64,000 nt of DNA from Vibrio gallicus (GTDB taxonomy: Bacteria > Pseudomonadota > Gammaproteobacteria > Enterobacterales > Vibrionaceae): contig NZ_AP024871.1 of NCBI RefSeq assembly GCF_024346875.1, positions 186,001 through 250,000 of the forward strand, given 5' to 3'. Both the position numbers and the translations under genes were made by a program. Positions 1 through 10,248 of the stretch are shown here, piece by piece. Under the pieces are notes generated by a model. It did not search any database, was not told where the DNA came from, and worked only from the letters and a program-made list of their open reading frames with translations. How positions within the stretch are numbered: the stretch's first letter is position 1; each line of letters opens with the position of its first letter.

Positions 1-1248
<1,248 letters not shown>

Positions 1249-1263
1249 TAGCAAGGAGGATGT

Positions 1264-2055
1264 ATGGCAGCTGAAAAATTGTTTGAAAAACTGTGGGAAG
1301 ACTTTCACGGGCGTCTTTGTCCCTCATCTCAAGTTATCCAACAACTATTAAAACAAGATCAAACATTACTCAATGACCACATCGCGCTGCGTACTTTTGG
1401 TGTTGATCCTGTTGCTTTGCCGGCATTGGCTAAGCCTTTTATTGAGCTTGGTTACGTAAAAGGTGGGGATTATGTATTTGAAAGTAAAAAGTTGATAGCA
1501 GAGCATTATCAGCACCCAGATCCCACTATGCCTAAGGTCTTTATTAGCCAGCTGCAATTACACCTTTGTTCAAATGAGTTACGTAATATCGTGCTTAAGC
1601 TGGTGGCGCAAATAGAGGCTGACAAACTGCATCAAGCTGACTTTTTGTGTCAAGGGCGGCTATGGGAATTAAACTTTGGAGATTATCAAAATCTAGCGAG
1701 TGAAAGTGAATATGCCGCATGGGTTGCCGCACATGGATATGGTGCAAACCACTTTACCGTTAGTGTAAATCAATTATCAAAATATGAGGATGTTGCTCAA
1801 GTTAATGATTTCCTAAAGGGTAAGGGCTTTGCTATTAATGCATCAGGAGGAGAGGTGAAGGGCAGTGCCGATGTATTGCTGGAGCAGTCCTCTACTATGG
1901 CTGATAAGGTCGAAGTCACATTTAGCGATGGTGTGCACGTAATTCCGGGTGGGTTCTATGAGTTTGCGAAGCGATACAATGATCATCAAGGCCAGCTCTA
2001 CCACGGCTTTGTTGAGGCATCAGCAGATAAGATATTTGAAAGTACCGATGGCTAA
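1264..2055 (+). CDS. DUF1338 family protein (2-oxoadipate dioxygenase/decarboxylase-like)
   Basis: 263 residues, ATG preceded by a strong AAGGAGG at 1253-1259. DUF1338 members are metal-dependent; the characterised longer member HglS converts 2-oxoadipate to 2-hydroxyglutarate. Two probable metal-ligand regions are visible: DHIALRTFG near residue 38 and GANHFTVSVN near residue 162. A Glu candidate sits in GGFYEFAKRY. This is the short form (about 260 residues) and its substrate is not established. Its position 15 bases after astD on the same strand suggests cotranscription with arginine catabolism. That is an inference from context, not a demonstrated role. Confidence 0.8.
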   Translation: MAAEKLFEKLWEDFHGRLCPSSQVIQQLLKQDQTLLNDHIALRTFGVDPVALPALAKPFIELGYVKGGDYVFESKKLIAEHYQHPDPTMPKVFISQLQLHLCSNELRNIVLKLVAQIEADKLHQADFLCQGRLWELNFGDYQNLASESEYAAWVAAHGYGANHFTVSVNQLSKYEDVAQVNDFLKGKGFAINASGGEVKGSADVLLEQSSTMADKVEVTFSDGVHVIPGGFYEFAKRYNDHQGQLYHGFVEASADKIFESTDG

Positions 2056-2077
2056 AGCTAAAAGCTAGAATAAAAAA

Positions 2078-2102
2078 ACCGCCGTCAGATTATGACAGCG
2101 GT
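2078..2102 (-). terminator. Rho-independent terminator of crp (possibly bidirectional)
   Basis: Ten-base arms ACCGCCGTCA and TGACAGCGGT (one mismatch) around a five-base loop. On the minus strand the stem is followed by seven T residues, just past the crp stop. On the plus strand the tail is only CTTTG, so it would be weak for the DUF1338 gene. Confidence 0.85.
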
Positions 2103-2128
2103 CTTTGTATACATGCACTAATTATGAA

Positions 2129-2761
2129 TTAGCGAGTACCATAAACTACGATAGTTTTGCCGTGTGCAGAGATTAGATTCTGCTCTTCTAGCATTTTCAA
2201 GATACGACCTACAGTCTCACGAGAACAGCCAACAATCTGACCAATCTCTTGACGAGTGATCTTGATTTGCATGCCGTCTGGGTGAGTCATTGCATCTGGT
2301 TGTTTTGCAAGATTCAGTAGAGTCTGTGCAATACGACCAGTAACATCTAAGAATGCTAAATCGCCTACTTTTTGGCTAGTAACCTGTAAACGGTTTGCCA
2401 TTTGCGAAGAAAGACGCATTAGGATGTCAGGATTTACTTGGATAAGTTGACGGAATTTTTTGAATGAGATTTCAGCTACTTCACATGGTGATTTAGCACG
2501 AACCCAAGCAGTACGCTCTTGGTCTTCTTCAAATAAACCTAGCTCACCAATAAAGTCACCTTGGTTTAGGTAAGAAAGAATCATTTCCTTACCTTCTTCG
2601 TCTTTGATTAGAACAGCGACTGAGCCTTTAACGATGTAATACAAAGTTTCGGCTTTTTCACCAGCGTGGATCAGGGTGCTCTTTGAAGGGTATTTGTGGA
2701 TATGACAATGAGACAAAAACCATTCTAAAGTTGGATCTGTTTGAGGTTTACCTAAAACCAT
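2129..2761 (-). CDS. crp: cAMP receptor protein, global transcription regulator
   Basis: 210 residues, the standard length. The N-terminal cyclic-nucleotide domain includes the cAMP-contacting segment [18 protein letters not shown]. The C-terminal helix-turn-helix runs [20 protein letters not shown], with the Arg-Glu-x3-Arg recognition residues that read TGTGA half sites. The dimer binds cAMP and activates or represses promoters for carbon use, and in vibrios also virulence and competence genes. The start is the only ATG fitting homologues, with an AGAGAGGAAG-like ribosome site upstream. A CRP-like site lies about 70 bases upstream, which fits autoregulation. Confidence 0.98.
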   Translation of the reverse strand: MVLGKPQTDPTLEWFLSHCHIHKYPSKSTLIHAGEKAETLYYIVKGSVAVLIKDEEGKEMILSYLNQGDFIGELGLFEEDQERTAWVRAKSPCEVAEISFKKFRQLIQVNPDILMRLSSQMANRLQVTSQKVGDLAFLDVTGRIAQTLLNLAKQPDAMTHPDGMQIKITRQEIGQIVGCSRETVGRILKMLEEQNLISAHGKTIVVYGTR

Positions 2762-2831
2762 ATTCTTATCTTCCTCTCTACAGCGAGTATGTTCGTATTG
2801 TTGCCTATCATGGCTGAAGGCTCGCAGTTGC

Positions 2832-2847
2832 TGTGAACTGCGTCATT
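2832..2847 (-). promoter_or_regulatory. Candidate CRP autoregulatory site upstream of crp
   Basis: TGTGA, six bases, then TCATT: a perfect left half and three of five in the right half of the TGTGA-N6-TCACA consensus. It sits 71-86 bases upstream of the crp start. Autoregulation of crp is known in enterics; here it is inferred from sequence only. Confidence 0.4.
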
Positions 2848-2975
2848 TTTGTATTACGAATAGTATCTCTTTTTGTTCTACATTTCTTGATTTTGATCGG
2901 TCGAATTTGACGAAAATGTAAGCGAAATCGTGCTTTGAATCACAATCTTGCACAAGAGTGTGCACTATGCACGAG

Positions 2976-3845
2976 CTAACCTATTTTTCCTGTTTCTAAA
3001 AGTTGCTGTGAAATCGGGCGGATTATGAGCTCCATTGCAAAGCTCATTTTGCCACCAGGAACCACTAAAGTGTTATGTCTCGACATAAATGAGCCATCAA
3101 TCATGGCTAAAAGATATGGAAAATCGACATTTTTGAAGCCTCGCATTCGAATCACAACAAAGCTCTCATCTAAGCTCGGAATACCCTTAGCATTGAGAGG
3201 ATTTGAGGTGTCAACCGTCGGGACTCGTTGAAAGTTAATATGGGTACGGGAGAACTGCGGAGTGATGAAATTAAGATAATCATCCATAGAGCGTACGATC
3301 GAGTCCATAACAGCTTCTCTAGAGTGACCTCTATCTCGAGTATCCCTCACGAATTTCTGAATCCACTCTAGGTTTACAATCGGCACCATGCCTATGAGTA
3401 GATCAACGTGACGAGCTACATTGCAATTATGGTCAACGACGCCGCCATGCAATCCTTCGTAAAATAATAGGTCATTATTTTCTGGAAGATCCTGCCACGG
3501 GGTAAAGGTGCCCGGCATTTGATTATATGGTACAGCCTCGTCGAAGGTATGCAGATAACGGCGAACCTTGCCTTCGCCTTTTTCACCATACTCTTTAAAA
3601 AACTCTTCGAGAGCAGGAAAATCATTCGCCTCAGGGCCAAAGTAACTGATGTGTTTGCCCTGTTCTTTGGCTTTGCGGATGGCGATGTCCATCTCTGGGC
3701 GGGTAAAACGGTGAAAGCTATCTCCCTCAACCCAAGCCGCGTTAACCTTCATCATATTAAACATCTTACGAAAGGCTTCTGAGGTTGTAGTTGTGCCTGC
3801 TCCTGAAGAACCAGTGACTGCTATTATAGGGTGCTTGGCTGACAT
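2976..3845 (-). CDS. prkB: Phosphoribulokinase-family protein
   Basis: 289 residues. A P-loop GSSGAGTTTT lies at residues 12-21, with the family's EGDSFHRFTRPEMD and FYEGLHGG segments downstream. The fold is that of bacterial class I phosphoribulokinases, which phosphorylate ribulose 5-phosphate, but this organism shows no Calvin-cycle genes here. In gammaproteobacteria the gene is a conserved neighbour of crp and its substrate is not settled. It reads toward crp across a 214-base gap that has its own CRP-like site, so crp probably has its own promoter. In E. coli yhfA lies between these two genes; it is absent here. Confidence 0.92.
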   Translation of the reverse strand: MSAKHPIIAVTGSSGAGTTTTSEAFRKMFNMMKVNAAWVEGDSFHRFTRPEMDIAIRKAKEQGKHISYFGPEANDFPALEEFFKEYGEKGEGKVRRYLHTFDEAVPYNQMPGTFTPWQDLPENNDLLFYEGLHGGVVDHNCNVARHVDLLIGMVPIVNLEWIQKFVRDTRDRGHSREAVMDSIVRSMDDYLNFITPQFSRTHINFQRVPTVDTSNPLNAKGIPSLDESFVVIRMRGFKNVDFPYLLAMIDGSFMSRHNTLVVPGGKMSFAMELIIRPISQQLLETGKIG

Positions 3846-3867
3846 GACGTTCCTTGTCGAATGTGAG

Positions 3868-4089
3868 TTAAACGAGTTGAGAGTTTTTACCTACTTTGAT
3901 ATCGATACTCTCATGTAGTTCAGAGTAGACGATAACAGCTTCTCCGGTTTTTAGTTGTAATACAACCTGATCAACCTTGTCCTGTAAGCTTGCTTCTATA
4001 TCTCCGTAATCGGTTCCTTCTCGAAGAACAAATTCTTTTACTAAGGATTCTAGTGTTTCAGGGCTAATTTCTTGCCAAGGTACGATCAT
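3868..4089 (-). CDS. yheU: YheU family protein
   Basis: 73 residues, matching the UPF0270/YheU family (about 72 residues). It begins [13 protein letters not shown] and contains the conserved [11 protein letters not shown] segment. It is acidic, probably cytoplasmic and of unknown function. It lies 13 bases downstream of yheT and 22 bases upstream of prkB on the same strand, the usual yheT-yheU-prkB order, so it is likely part of one operon. Confidence 0.9.
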   Translation of the reverse strand: MIVPWQEISPETLESLVKEFVLREGTDYGDIEASLQDKVDQVVLQLKTGEAVIVYSELHESIDIKVGKNSQLV

Positions 4090-4102
4090 GGATTACATCA
4101 AC

Positions 4103-5086
4103 TTAAAAGGTAGAGGGTATAAACTTATCATAAAAAGCGGGAACCACCATCTCTAACCAGAATTTGGGTTCAAAAGGTGTGCCCTGGATAAAACCTACGT
4201 GCCCACCTTTAGGTAGTAAATGATATTTAAGGTTGCTAGCAAGCTTAAACTTTGGAATAACCTCATCGGTCATAAAAGGGTCATCTAAAGCATGAATAAG
4301 GTTTATTGGGATTGAGGTTTGATTGAGCTTGGGTAGTCCGGAGCATTTAGTGTAATAGTCTTTTGCATTATCGAAGCCATGCAACGGAGCTGTGATAGCA
4401 TCATCAAACTGATGTAACAAACGCATGTTCAGGATCATTTCTCGATTAATGCCAAGCGCTTCTTCGAGTAGATGCAATTTATTGAGAGATGATTGCTTCA
4501 ATGAGTTAAGCAAGTAGCTGTTATATAGCTTGGAGAAACCGTGTTCAATACGCTTCGAGCACGCAGCTAAATCTAATGGAGCTGAGATTATGCTGGCTTC
4601 ATCTATGAGTGGTTGATCGGCATATTTAGCTAGGTAGTTGATTAGCATATTCCCTCCTAGCGATATACCGACGGCTACCTTAGGATTGTATGGGAACCTT
4701 TGATTTAGATGCTCTAAAAATTGACGCGCATCTTCAGTTTCTCCCGAATGATAAGCGCGGGCTTGTTTGTTTGGTTTGCCGCTACATCCACGGAAATGCA
4801 TCATTACTGCAAGCCAACCTTTATCAGCAAATGCGTGCATTAGTCCATTGGCATAGGGGCTATTAAAGCTACCTTCAAGGCCATGGAATAAAATGAAAAT
4901 GGGCTTTTTATAAGCTTGGAGCTGATTCCAATCTTCACTCCACGCCAAGTCAAGAAAGTCGTTATCTGGGGTCTGAATGGATTCCCATATAGGAGTAAAC
5001 AAGGGAGTCTTTCTTACAAACCGAGGTAGCAGGGTCTGTAAGTGAGGGTTGGCTATGCTCCAGTGCGGTGTGAATTTATTCTGCAT
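4103..5086 (-). CDS. yheT: Alpha/beta hydrolase, YheT family
   Basis: About 327 residues if it starts at 5086 (MQNKFTPHW), which matches homologues. An upstream in-frame ATG at 5146 would add 20 residues but overlap the previous gene by 71 bases. The chosen start overlaps it by 11 bases. Catalytic triad candidates are the nucleophile Ser in GISLGGNML, the Asp in ALDDPFMTD and the His in KGGHVGFI, as in the AB-hydrolase 4 (UPF0017) family. The oxyanion region is FHGLEGSFNS. It is probably an esterase or lipase-like enzyme; the substrate is unknown. Confidence 0.9.
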   Translation of the reverse strand: MQNKFTPHWSIANPHLQTLLPRFVRKTPLFTPIWESIQTPDNDFLDLAWSEDWNQLQAYKKPIFILFHGLEGSFNSPYANGLMHAFADKGWLAVMMHFRGCSGKPNKQARAYHSGETEDARQFLEHLNQRFPYNPKVAVGISLGGNMLINYLAKYADQPLIDEASIISAPLDLAACSKRIEHGFSKLYNSYLLNSLKQSSLNKLHLLEEALGINREMILNMRLLHQFDDAITAPLHGFDNAKDYYTKCSGLPKLNQTSIPINLIHALDDPFMTDEVIPKFKLASNLKYHLLPKGGHVGFIQGTPFEPKFWLEMVVPAFYDKFIPSTF

Positions 5087-5546
5087 CTCTTTGTGTCCTA
5101 AATTCATCAATAAGTTGCTTAGCTCCCAATTGGTGACAGTATTCATCTATCAAGTTTTCAGTGGTTGCAGTTGTGATAGTTAAGGTATGAATTGCTGCCA
5201 CGATATCCACCTGTTGCTCGCGCTCCAATTGCAATTCGAATTGCAGTGACTCTTTGTCTATAGAGTTGGGGAGGTACTGTTTGGTTTTACGTCTCAATTG
5301 ACGAAAATCATGTAAAAGTGACTCTGTTCGTTCAAGGCTTTGCTGAAGTTGGGGCCACTGTTGTTTTGGAAAGGTCAGCCTATGTTGTTCTAGCCAACGC
5401 AATGCTAGTAGCAAATTCACATTGCCATCGAATTGATTTTGTAGGGTTAGGCACGCCTCTTTAATTTCTCGAACCGAGTAGTAGCGTAGGCTAAATTGCC
5501 ATAGGTTATCTACGGTTAGGGTTTGATTGGGCGTGCTCTTTGCCAT
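5076..5546 (-). CDS. TIGR02444 family protein
   Basis: 156 residues with no signal peptide or membrane segment. It looks largely helical and is rich in Gln, Glu and Leu (for example QLELEREQQVDIV). The pattern fits the short gammaproteobacterial family labelled TIGR02444, of unknown function, regularly found between yheS and yheT in Vibrio-like genomes. It begins five bases after the yheS stop and its 3' end overlaps yheT, so translation is probably coupled in the yheS-to-prkB operon. Family assignment is from general resemblance only. Confidence 0.75.
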   Translation of the reverse strand: MAKSTPNQTLTVDNLWQFSLRYYSVREIKEACLTLQNQFDGNVNLLLALRWLEQHRLTFPKQQWPQLQQSLERTESLLHDFRQLRRKTKQYLPNSIDKESLQFELQLEREQQVDIVAAIHTLTITTATTENLIDEYCHQLGAKQLIDEFRTQRDAE

Positions 5547-5551
5547 AAATA

Positions 5552-7471
5552 TTATTCGATATCCAGCTCAGCCTGCATGCCTTCTAAGCTCTCTTGCTCG
5601 CTCATCCATTCCATTTCGACCTCTTCAAGCTCCGCTTTTGCTTGCGCCTGTTTATTCAACACTTGTGTAAGTTTAGCTTTGTTTTCCATCTGATATAGAT
5701 CCGTATCGCTAAGCTGTTGGTCACACTCTTCAATAGCTTGATTGAGTTTATCCATCTTCTCTTCAAGCTTAGTTATATTTTTACGAATTGGAGCAGTAAG
5801 CTTACGGAATTCAGCTTGCTTGCGTTTCAGGTCTTTCTTGGCGGCGGCAGAGTTTTCGCTACTTTTGGTGATAGATGTAGAGTCCGCCTTCTTGGTCAGT
5901 TTCTGTTGCTCTGTTAGCCATTTATAGTAATCAACTAAGTCACCATCGAATGGTTCTACCATTTGGTCATGAACCAGATACAAGTCATCGGTGGTTGCTT
6001 TTAATAGGTATCTATCGTGGCTCACGATAACCATTGCACCCTCAAAGGTTTGCAAGGCTAGAGTAAGCGCTTGACGCATATCTAGGTCTAAATGGTTGGT
6101 TGGCTCATCGAGTAGTAATAGGTTTGGTTTTTGCCACACTAATAATGCTAAGACAAGGCGTGCCTTCTCACCACCAGAGAAAGGAGCAACTTTATCCAGT
6201 GCCTTTTCACCTTGGAAACCAAAGCTTCCTAGGTAGTCTCGTAGTTGCTGCTCGGTATGTTTGGGGGCTATCTGCATTAGATGCTGTAGCGGGGTTTCTT
6301 CTGGGTGAAGCGTCTCAAGTTGGTGCTGGGCAAAATAACCGATTTTTACCCCTTGAGAATAAGTACACTCCCCACTTTTTGGAGCTAACTCACCAGAGAG
6401 TAATTTGATAAGGGTAGATTTACCTGCGCCATTGCGCCCCAATAGACCGATGCGACTACCCGGAACTAAGTTGAGCTGTATTTGGTCTAGTATTATTTTT
6501 TCGCCATAACCGGCACTGACTTTATCCATCATTACGATTGGGTTAGGTAGTGCATCTGGCTCTCTAAATTCAAAGCTAAACGGATTATCAAATTGCGCGG
6601 GCAGCACTTTTTCCATGCGCTCTAAGGCTTTTATCCTACTCTGAGCCTGTCGAGCCTTAGATGCCTTATAGCGGAATCTATCGATGTAGCCCTGCATATG
6701 AGACATCTGTTTTTGTTGCTTGTGAAACTTAGCCTGTTGCAGAACTAACTTTTCAGCACGTTGGGTTTCAAACGAGGAGTAGTTTCCGGTGTACTCATTG
6801 AGCACTTGGTTTTCAATATGGATAATGCGGTTTATTACTGGGTCTAGGAAGTCGCGGTCATGGGATATAACTACTAGGGTACCGCGATAACTTTGCAGCC
6901 AGCGCTCTAGCCACATTACAGCATCGAGATCCAAGTGGTTGGTCGGTTCATCGAGTAGCAATAGATCGGAGCGACATAATAATGCTTGTGCAAGGTTTAG
7001 GCGCATTCGCCAACCACCAGAAAACTGGGTTAGATTCCACTGCATTTGTGGCTGTGAGAATCCTAGACCATCCAAGAGTTCAGCTGCGCGAGCACGAATA
7101 GAGTAACCCCCGATGGTCTCTATTTTTCCGTGTAGCAGGGCTACCTTGTTACCATCATCTTTGGCTTCAGCATCGGCTAATTCAGTTTCCAATTGACGAT
7201 ACTCTCTATCACCATCTATCACGTACTCTAAAGCTGAGCGTTCAAGAGCTGGGGTTTCTTGGGCAACCCAGGCTAACTCCCAATGTTTTGGTTGCTTGAA
7301 ATCACCAGCATCAATAGATAATTCGTCCTTCATCAAGGCAAAGAGAGTGGATTTACCACACCCATTTTTACCGACAAGGCCGACTTTATCACCGGGATGG
7401 ATAGTTGCTGTTGCACTGTCTAGGAGTGCTTTGCCGCCACGCAGCAATTGGATTTCAGAGAAAGTAATCAT
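5552..7471 (-). CDS. yheS: ABC-F ATPase YheS
   Basis: 639 residues with two ABC domains and no membrane segments. The first has Walker A GLVGKNGCGKSTL (about residues 32-44), signature FSGGWRMRL and Walker B LLLLDEPTNHLD. The second has GLLGRNGAGKSTL (about 340), FSGGEKARL and a second DEPTNHLD. A charged interdomain linker (HKQQKQMSHMQGYIDRFRYKASKARQ) and a C-terminal coiled coil (about 540-630) complete the ABC-F layout. ABC-F proteins act on the ribosome; the E. coli homologue is implicated in relieving some nascent-peptide stalls. It heads the minus-strand operon and is divergent from kefG. Confidence 0.95.
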   Translation of the reverse strand: MITFSEIQLLRGGKALLDSATATIHPGDKVGLVGKNGCGKSTLFALMKDELSIDAGDFKQPKHWELAWVAQETPALERSALEYVIDGDREYRQLETELADAEAKDDGNKVALLHGKIETIGGYSIRARAAELLDGLGFSQPQMQWNLTQFSGGWRMRLNLAQALLCRSDLLLLDEPTNHLDLDAVMWLERWLQSYRGTLVVISHDRDFLDPVINRIIHIENQVLNEYTGNYSSFETQRAEKLVLQQAKFHKQQKQMSHMQGYIDRFRYKASKARQAQSRIKALERMEKVLPAQFDNPFSFEFREPDALPNPIVMMDKVSAGYGEKIILDQIQLNLVPGSRIGLLGRNGAGKSTLIKLLSGELAPKSGECTYSQGVKIGYFAQHQLETLHPEETPLQHLMQIAPKHTEQQLRDYLGSFGFQGEKALDKVAPFSGGEKARLVLALLVWQKPNLLLLDEPTNHLDLDMRQALTLALQTFEGAMVIVSHDRYLLKATTDDLYLVHDQMVEPFDGDLVDYYKWLTEQQKLTKKADSTSITKSSENSAAAKKDLKRKQAEFRKLTAPIRKNITKLEEKMDKLNQAIEECDQQLSDTDLYQMENKAKLTQVLNKQAQAKAELEEVEMEWMSEQESLEGMQAELDIE

Positions 7472-7617
7472 GGAAGTCGCATATTGATAATCTTGGCAGG
7501 CATATTAGGCGTTAGCGATCCAAAAGTCGAACATCACAGCTGCTATGCGGTGTTTTGCAACGAATTTAATATGGTAGGATAGAAAGCAGATGAGTATTTA
7601 TGGGAAAATGTCACGGA

Positions 7618-8205
7618 ATGACGGAAATAACCACAAATAACCCCCCTAAGGTGTTGGTGATATACGCACACCCAGAGCCGGATACCTCGGTTGCTAATCG
7701 ATGCATGATAGAGCAGATTCAAGCTTTACCAAATGTGACGGTTCATGATCTATATGCTGAATACCCCGATTTTTTTATTGATATTGCAGCAGAGCACCAA
7801 CGCTTACTCCAACATGATTTTATTGTCTTTCAGCACCCTATGTTTCTCTATTCTTGCCCTGCTTTGATGAAGGAATGGATGGATCGGGTTTTGGATAAAG
7901 GGTTTGCATTCGGGGCGCAATGCTCCCTAAAAGATAAGTATTGGCGTAGCGTCATCACTACAGGTGGCAAAGCCTGTGCTTTTTCACCGGACGGTTACAA
8001 CAAATACCCCTTAGAGCAGATCCTGCAACCCTTTGAATTAACTGCTGCTCTGTGTCAAATGCACTGGGTTGAGCCTTTGATCTTATATTGGTCACGCAAT
8101 GTTAGTGATGTTGAGCGTGTCCAGCATGCTTTAGATTACGCGAAATGGTTGAGTGATCCTTTTGCCGCCACAACCAATCTAGGAGCGGAAAATGGCCTTG
8201 AATAA
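7618..8205 (+). CDS. kefG: KefG-type ancillary protein of the KefB potassium efflux system
   Basis: 195 residues from the ATG at 7618. An in-frame ATG at 7600 would add six, and neither has a clear Shine-Dalgarno; homologues favour a short N-terminus before PKVLVIYAHPEPDTS. It is a flavodoxin-fold NAD(P)H-quinone-reductase-like protein with FQHPMFLYSCPALMKEWMDRV and YWRSVITTGG conserved. KefG binds KefB in the membrane and is needed for full efflux activity when glutathione adducts form. The 3' end overlaps kefB by 14 bases, indicating coupled translation. Confidence 0.92.
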   Translation: MTEITTNNPPKVLVIYAHPEPDTSVANRCMIEQIQALPNVTVHDLYAEYPDFFIDIAAEHQRLLQHDFIVFQHPMFLYSCPALMKEWMDRVLDKGFAFGAQCSLKDKYWRSVITTGGKACAFSPDGYNKYPLEQILQPFELTAALCQMHWVEPLILYWSRNVSDVERVQHALDYAKWLSDPFAATTNLGAENGLE

Positions 8206-9988
8206 TGACCTGATCCAAAGTGGAGTATTGTTTCTCAGTGCTGCCGTCATTGCAGTGCCTCTTGCTCAAAGGTTGGGATTAGGTAGCGTGCTTGGTTACT
8301 TGATAGCTGGTGTTGTTATCGGCCCTTGGGGCCTTGCCTTGATCAGTGATGTTGATTCAATTCTTCACTTTTCCGAATTGGGGGTCGTGTTACTCCTATT
8401 TTTAATTGGCTTAGAGCTTAATCCGAAAAAATTGTGGGCAATGCGAGTCCCGATACTTGGGCTTGGTGGCGCTCAAGTGGTGTTAACTACCGCACTTATC
8501 TCGCTGGTAGCTCACTTTTTTGGTCAATCATGGAGTAGCAGTTTAGCTATAGGTATGGGGTTGGCCCTTTCCTCAACCGCGATTGCGTTACGAGTTATCG
8601 AAGAGCAGGAGTTATCTGGTACTGAAACCGGACAGTCTGGGTTTGCCGTGTTGCTGTTTCAAGATATAGCTGTCATTCCAATGTTGGCAGTATTGCCACT
8701 GCTAGCGGGTAATGTTGCTGGGAATTGGTCTGATGTTGGTATGAAAATGGCAGCGGTCAGTGCACTCTTGGTGGCTGGTCACTTCTTATTACGCCCTTTA
8801 TTTCGTTATGTATTACTAAGTGGGGCGCGAGAGTTATTTACGGTAACGGCTCTGCTAGTGGTGTTTGGTATTGCGGTTATCATGCAATATCTTGGTCTTT
8901 CTATGGCTCTCGGCACCTTCTTAGCTGGGGTGTTATTAGCCGAAAGTGAGTATCGACATGAGTTAGAGATCACTATCGAGCCATTTAAAGGCTTGCTATT
9001 GGGCTTGTTTTTTATCTCGGTCGGGATGTCGGTGAACCTTGGGTTACTCATTGAAAATCCACTATTAATCTTGTTGACCGTTATCGGTTTGGTGGTGGTA
9101 AAAGGCTATGTCTTATATGGACTCGCACACCTGTTTGGGCTGAAGTCTAAATCACGCAGTCGGATGTCGGCAATATTGAGTCAAGGGGGAGAGTTTGCCT
9201 TTGTGATATTTACCGCCGCTTTAGCGCTAGGCTTATTAGATGATTCGGTATCGAGTTTCCTATTGGTAGTGGTGAGTGTTTCTATGGTGACTACGCCATT
9301 ATTACTTAAAGGGCAAAGTTGGTGGTATGCGCGCAGTATTAACCCGACAGAAGAGGACTCGGTTAAACCTATTGAAGGCCGAAAGCCAAAAGTAATCGTG
9401 GCTGGGTTTGGGCGCTTTGGGCAGGTTATTGGGCGTCTTATGTATGCGAACAAGATCAAGATTACCATTCTTGAGAGCGATGCCAGTCAAATTAAGTTGC
9501 TAAGAAAATTTGGGTATAAAGTTTATTATGGAGAGGCGAGTAATATTGATTTATTACGGGCAGCTGGAGCCAATACCGCCGAGGCGATTGTGTTATGCAC
9601 CGATTCACCAGATGAAATATTGGATACGGTAGAGATGTGCCAGCAACATTTTCCGCACCTGAAGATATTGGCTCGAGCACGTAGCCGAGTAGAGGCGTAT
9701 CAACTGCTTAATCACGGGGTTAACTCATACTCTAGAGAAACCTTTCTGAGTGCCTTGGACTTAGGGGGGCAATTACTGGTCTCGCTTGGGATGCATCCTC
9801 ATCAAGCAACGCGAGCGACCAAGCACTTTGGCAAGCTGGACCATAAAATGCTTGAGGAGCTACTACCTGAGCATCGAGATGAGCAGAACTTAGCACTGCG
9901 AGCTAAGGAAGCGCGTAAGGAACTAGAAGAAATCTTCGATAGAGAAATAGAAAACGAACGACAATCGAGTCACTTTTGGAATAAATAA
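8192..9988 (+). CDS. kefB: Glutathione-regulated potassium/proton antiporter KefB
   Basis: 598 residues. Residues 1 to about 380 form a multi-spanning Na+/H+-exchanger (CPA2) domain, with motifs VVLLLFLIGLELNPKKLW and SQGGEFAFVIF. A RCK/TrkA-N domain follows from about residue 400, with the Rossmann glycines in VIVAGFGRFGQVIG. The charged C-terminal tail is typical. The channel is held closed by glutathione and opened by glutathione-electrophile adducts, acidifying the cytoplasm for protection. The adjoining kefG and downstream yheV-slyD give the same order as in enterics. KefB rather than KefC is chosen from that context. Confidence 0.95.
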   Translation: MALNNDLIQSGVLFLSAAVIAVPLAQRLGLGSVLGYLIAGVVIGPWGLALISDVDSILHFSELGVVLLLFLIGLELNPKKLWAMRVPILGLGGAQVVLTTALISLVAHFFGQSWSSSLAIGMGLALSSTAIALRVIEEQELSGTETGQSGFAVLLFQDIAVIPMLAVLPLLAGNVAGNWSDVGMKMAAVSALLVAGHFLLRPLFRYVLLSGARELFTVTALLVVFGIAVIMQYLGLSMALGTFLAGVLLAESEYRHELEITIEPFKGLLLGLFFISVGMSVNLGLLIENPLLILLTVIGLVVVKGYVLYGLAHLFGLKSKSRSRMSAILSQGGEFAFVIFTAALALGLLDDSVSSFLLVVVSVSMVTTPLLLKGQSWWYARSINPTEEDSVKPIEGRKPKVIVAGFGRFGQVIGRLMYANKIKITILESDASQIKLLRKFGYKVYYGEASNIDLLRAAGANTAEAIVLCTDSPDEILDTVEMCQQHFPHLKILARARSRVEAYQLLNHGVNSYSRETFLSALDLGGQLLVSLGMHPHQATRATKHFGKLDHKMLEELLPEHRDEQNLALRAKEARKELEEIFDREIENERQSSHFWNK

Positions 9989-9989
9989 C

Positions 9990-10184
9990 ATGAGTATTAA
10001 AAAGCGGTTTATTGCTGGCGCGACCTGTCCAGAATGCAAGGAAACAGACACCTTACGTTGGTGGGAGGAAAATAAGGTCGAGTGGGCTGAGTGCGTAAGT
10101 TGTGATTTCAAGCAGCAGCGGGTTACAGAGCAGCAACAACAGGCAGCATCTAAGCAATCCATTATTGGAATCTTTGAGCCCTAG
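9990..10184 (+). CDS. yheV: YheV family zinc-ribbon protein
   Basis: 64 residues, starting one base after the kefB stop. Two CxxC pairs, ATCPECKET (about residues 13-16) and ECVSCDF (about 35-38), form a probable zinc ribbon, with a Gln-rich tail. This is the YheV family (about 66 residues, unknown function), a constant companion of kefB. Translational coupling to kefB is likely. Confidence 0.9.
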   Translation: MSIKKRFIAGATCPECKETDTLRWWEENKVEWAECVSCDFKQQRVTEQQQQAASKQSIIGIFEP

Positions 10185-10248
10185 AAATAAGATCACTTAA
10201 TCGGTATGATTGCGGCTCTTTTTTGAACAATCACCATTTGGAGTGACT

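Noticed and set aside
2930..2975. TGCACA-AGAG-TGTGCA and GTGCA-TAG-TGCAC repeats after prkB as a terminator.
   Set aside because: Short stems with no T run; may be chance or a weak structure.
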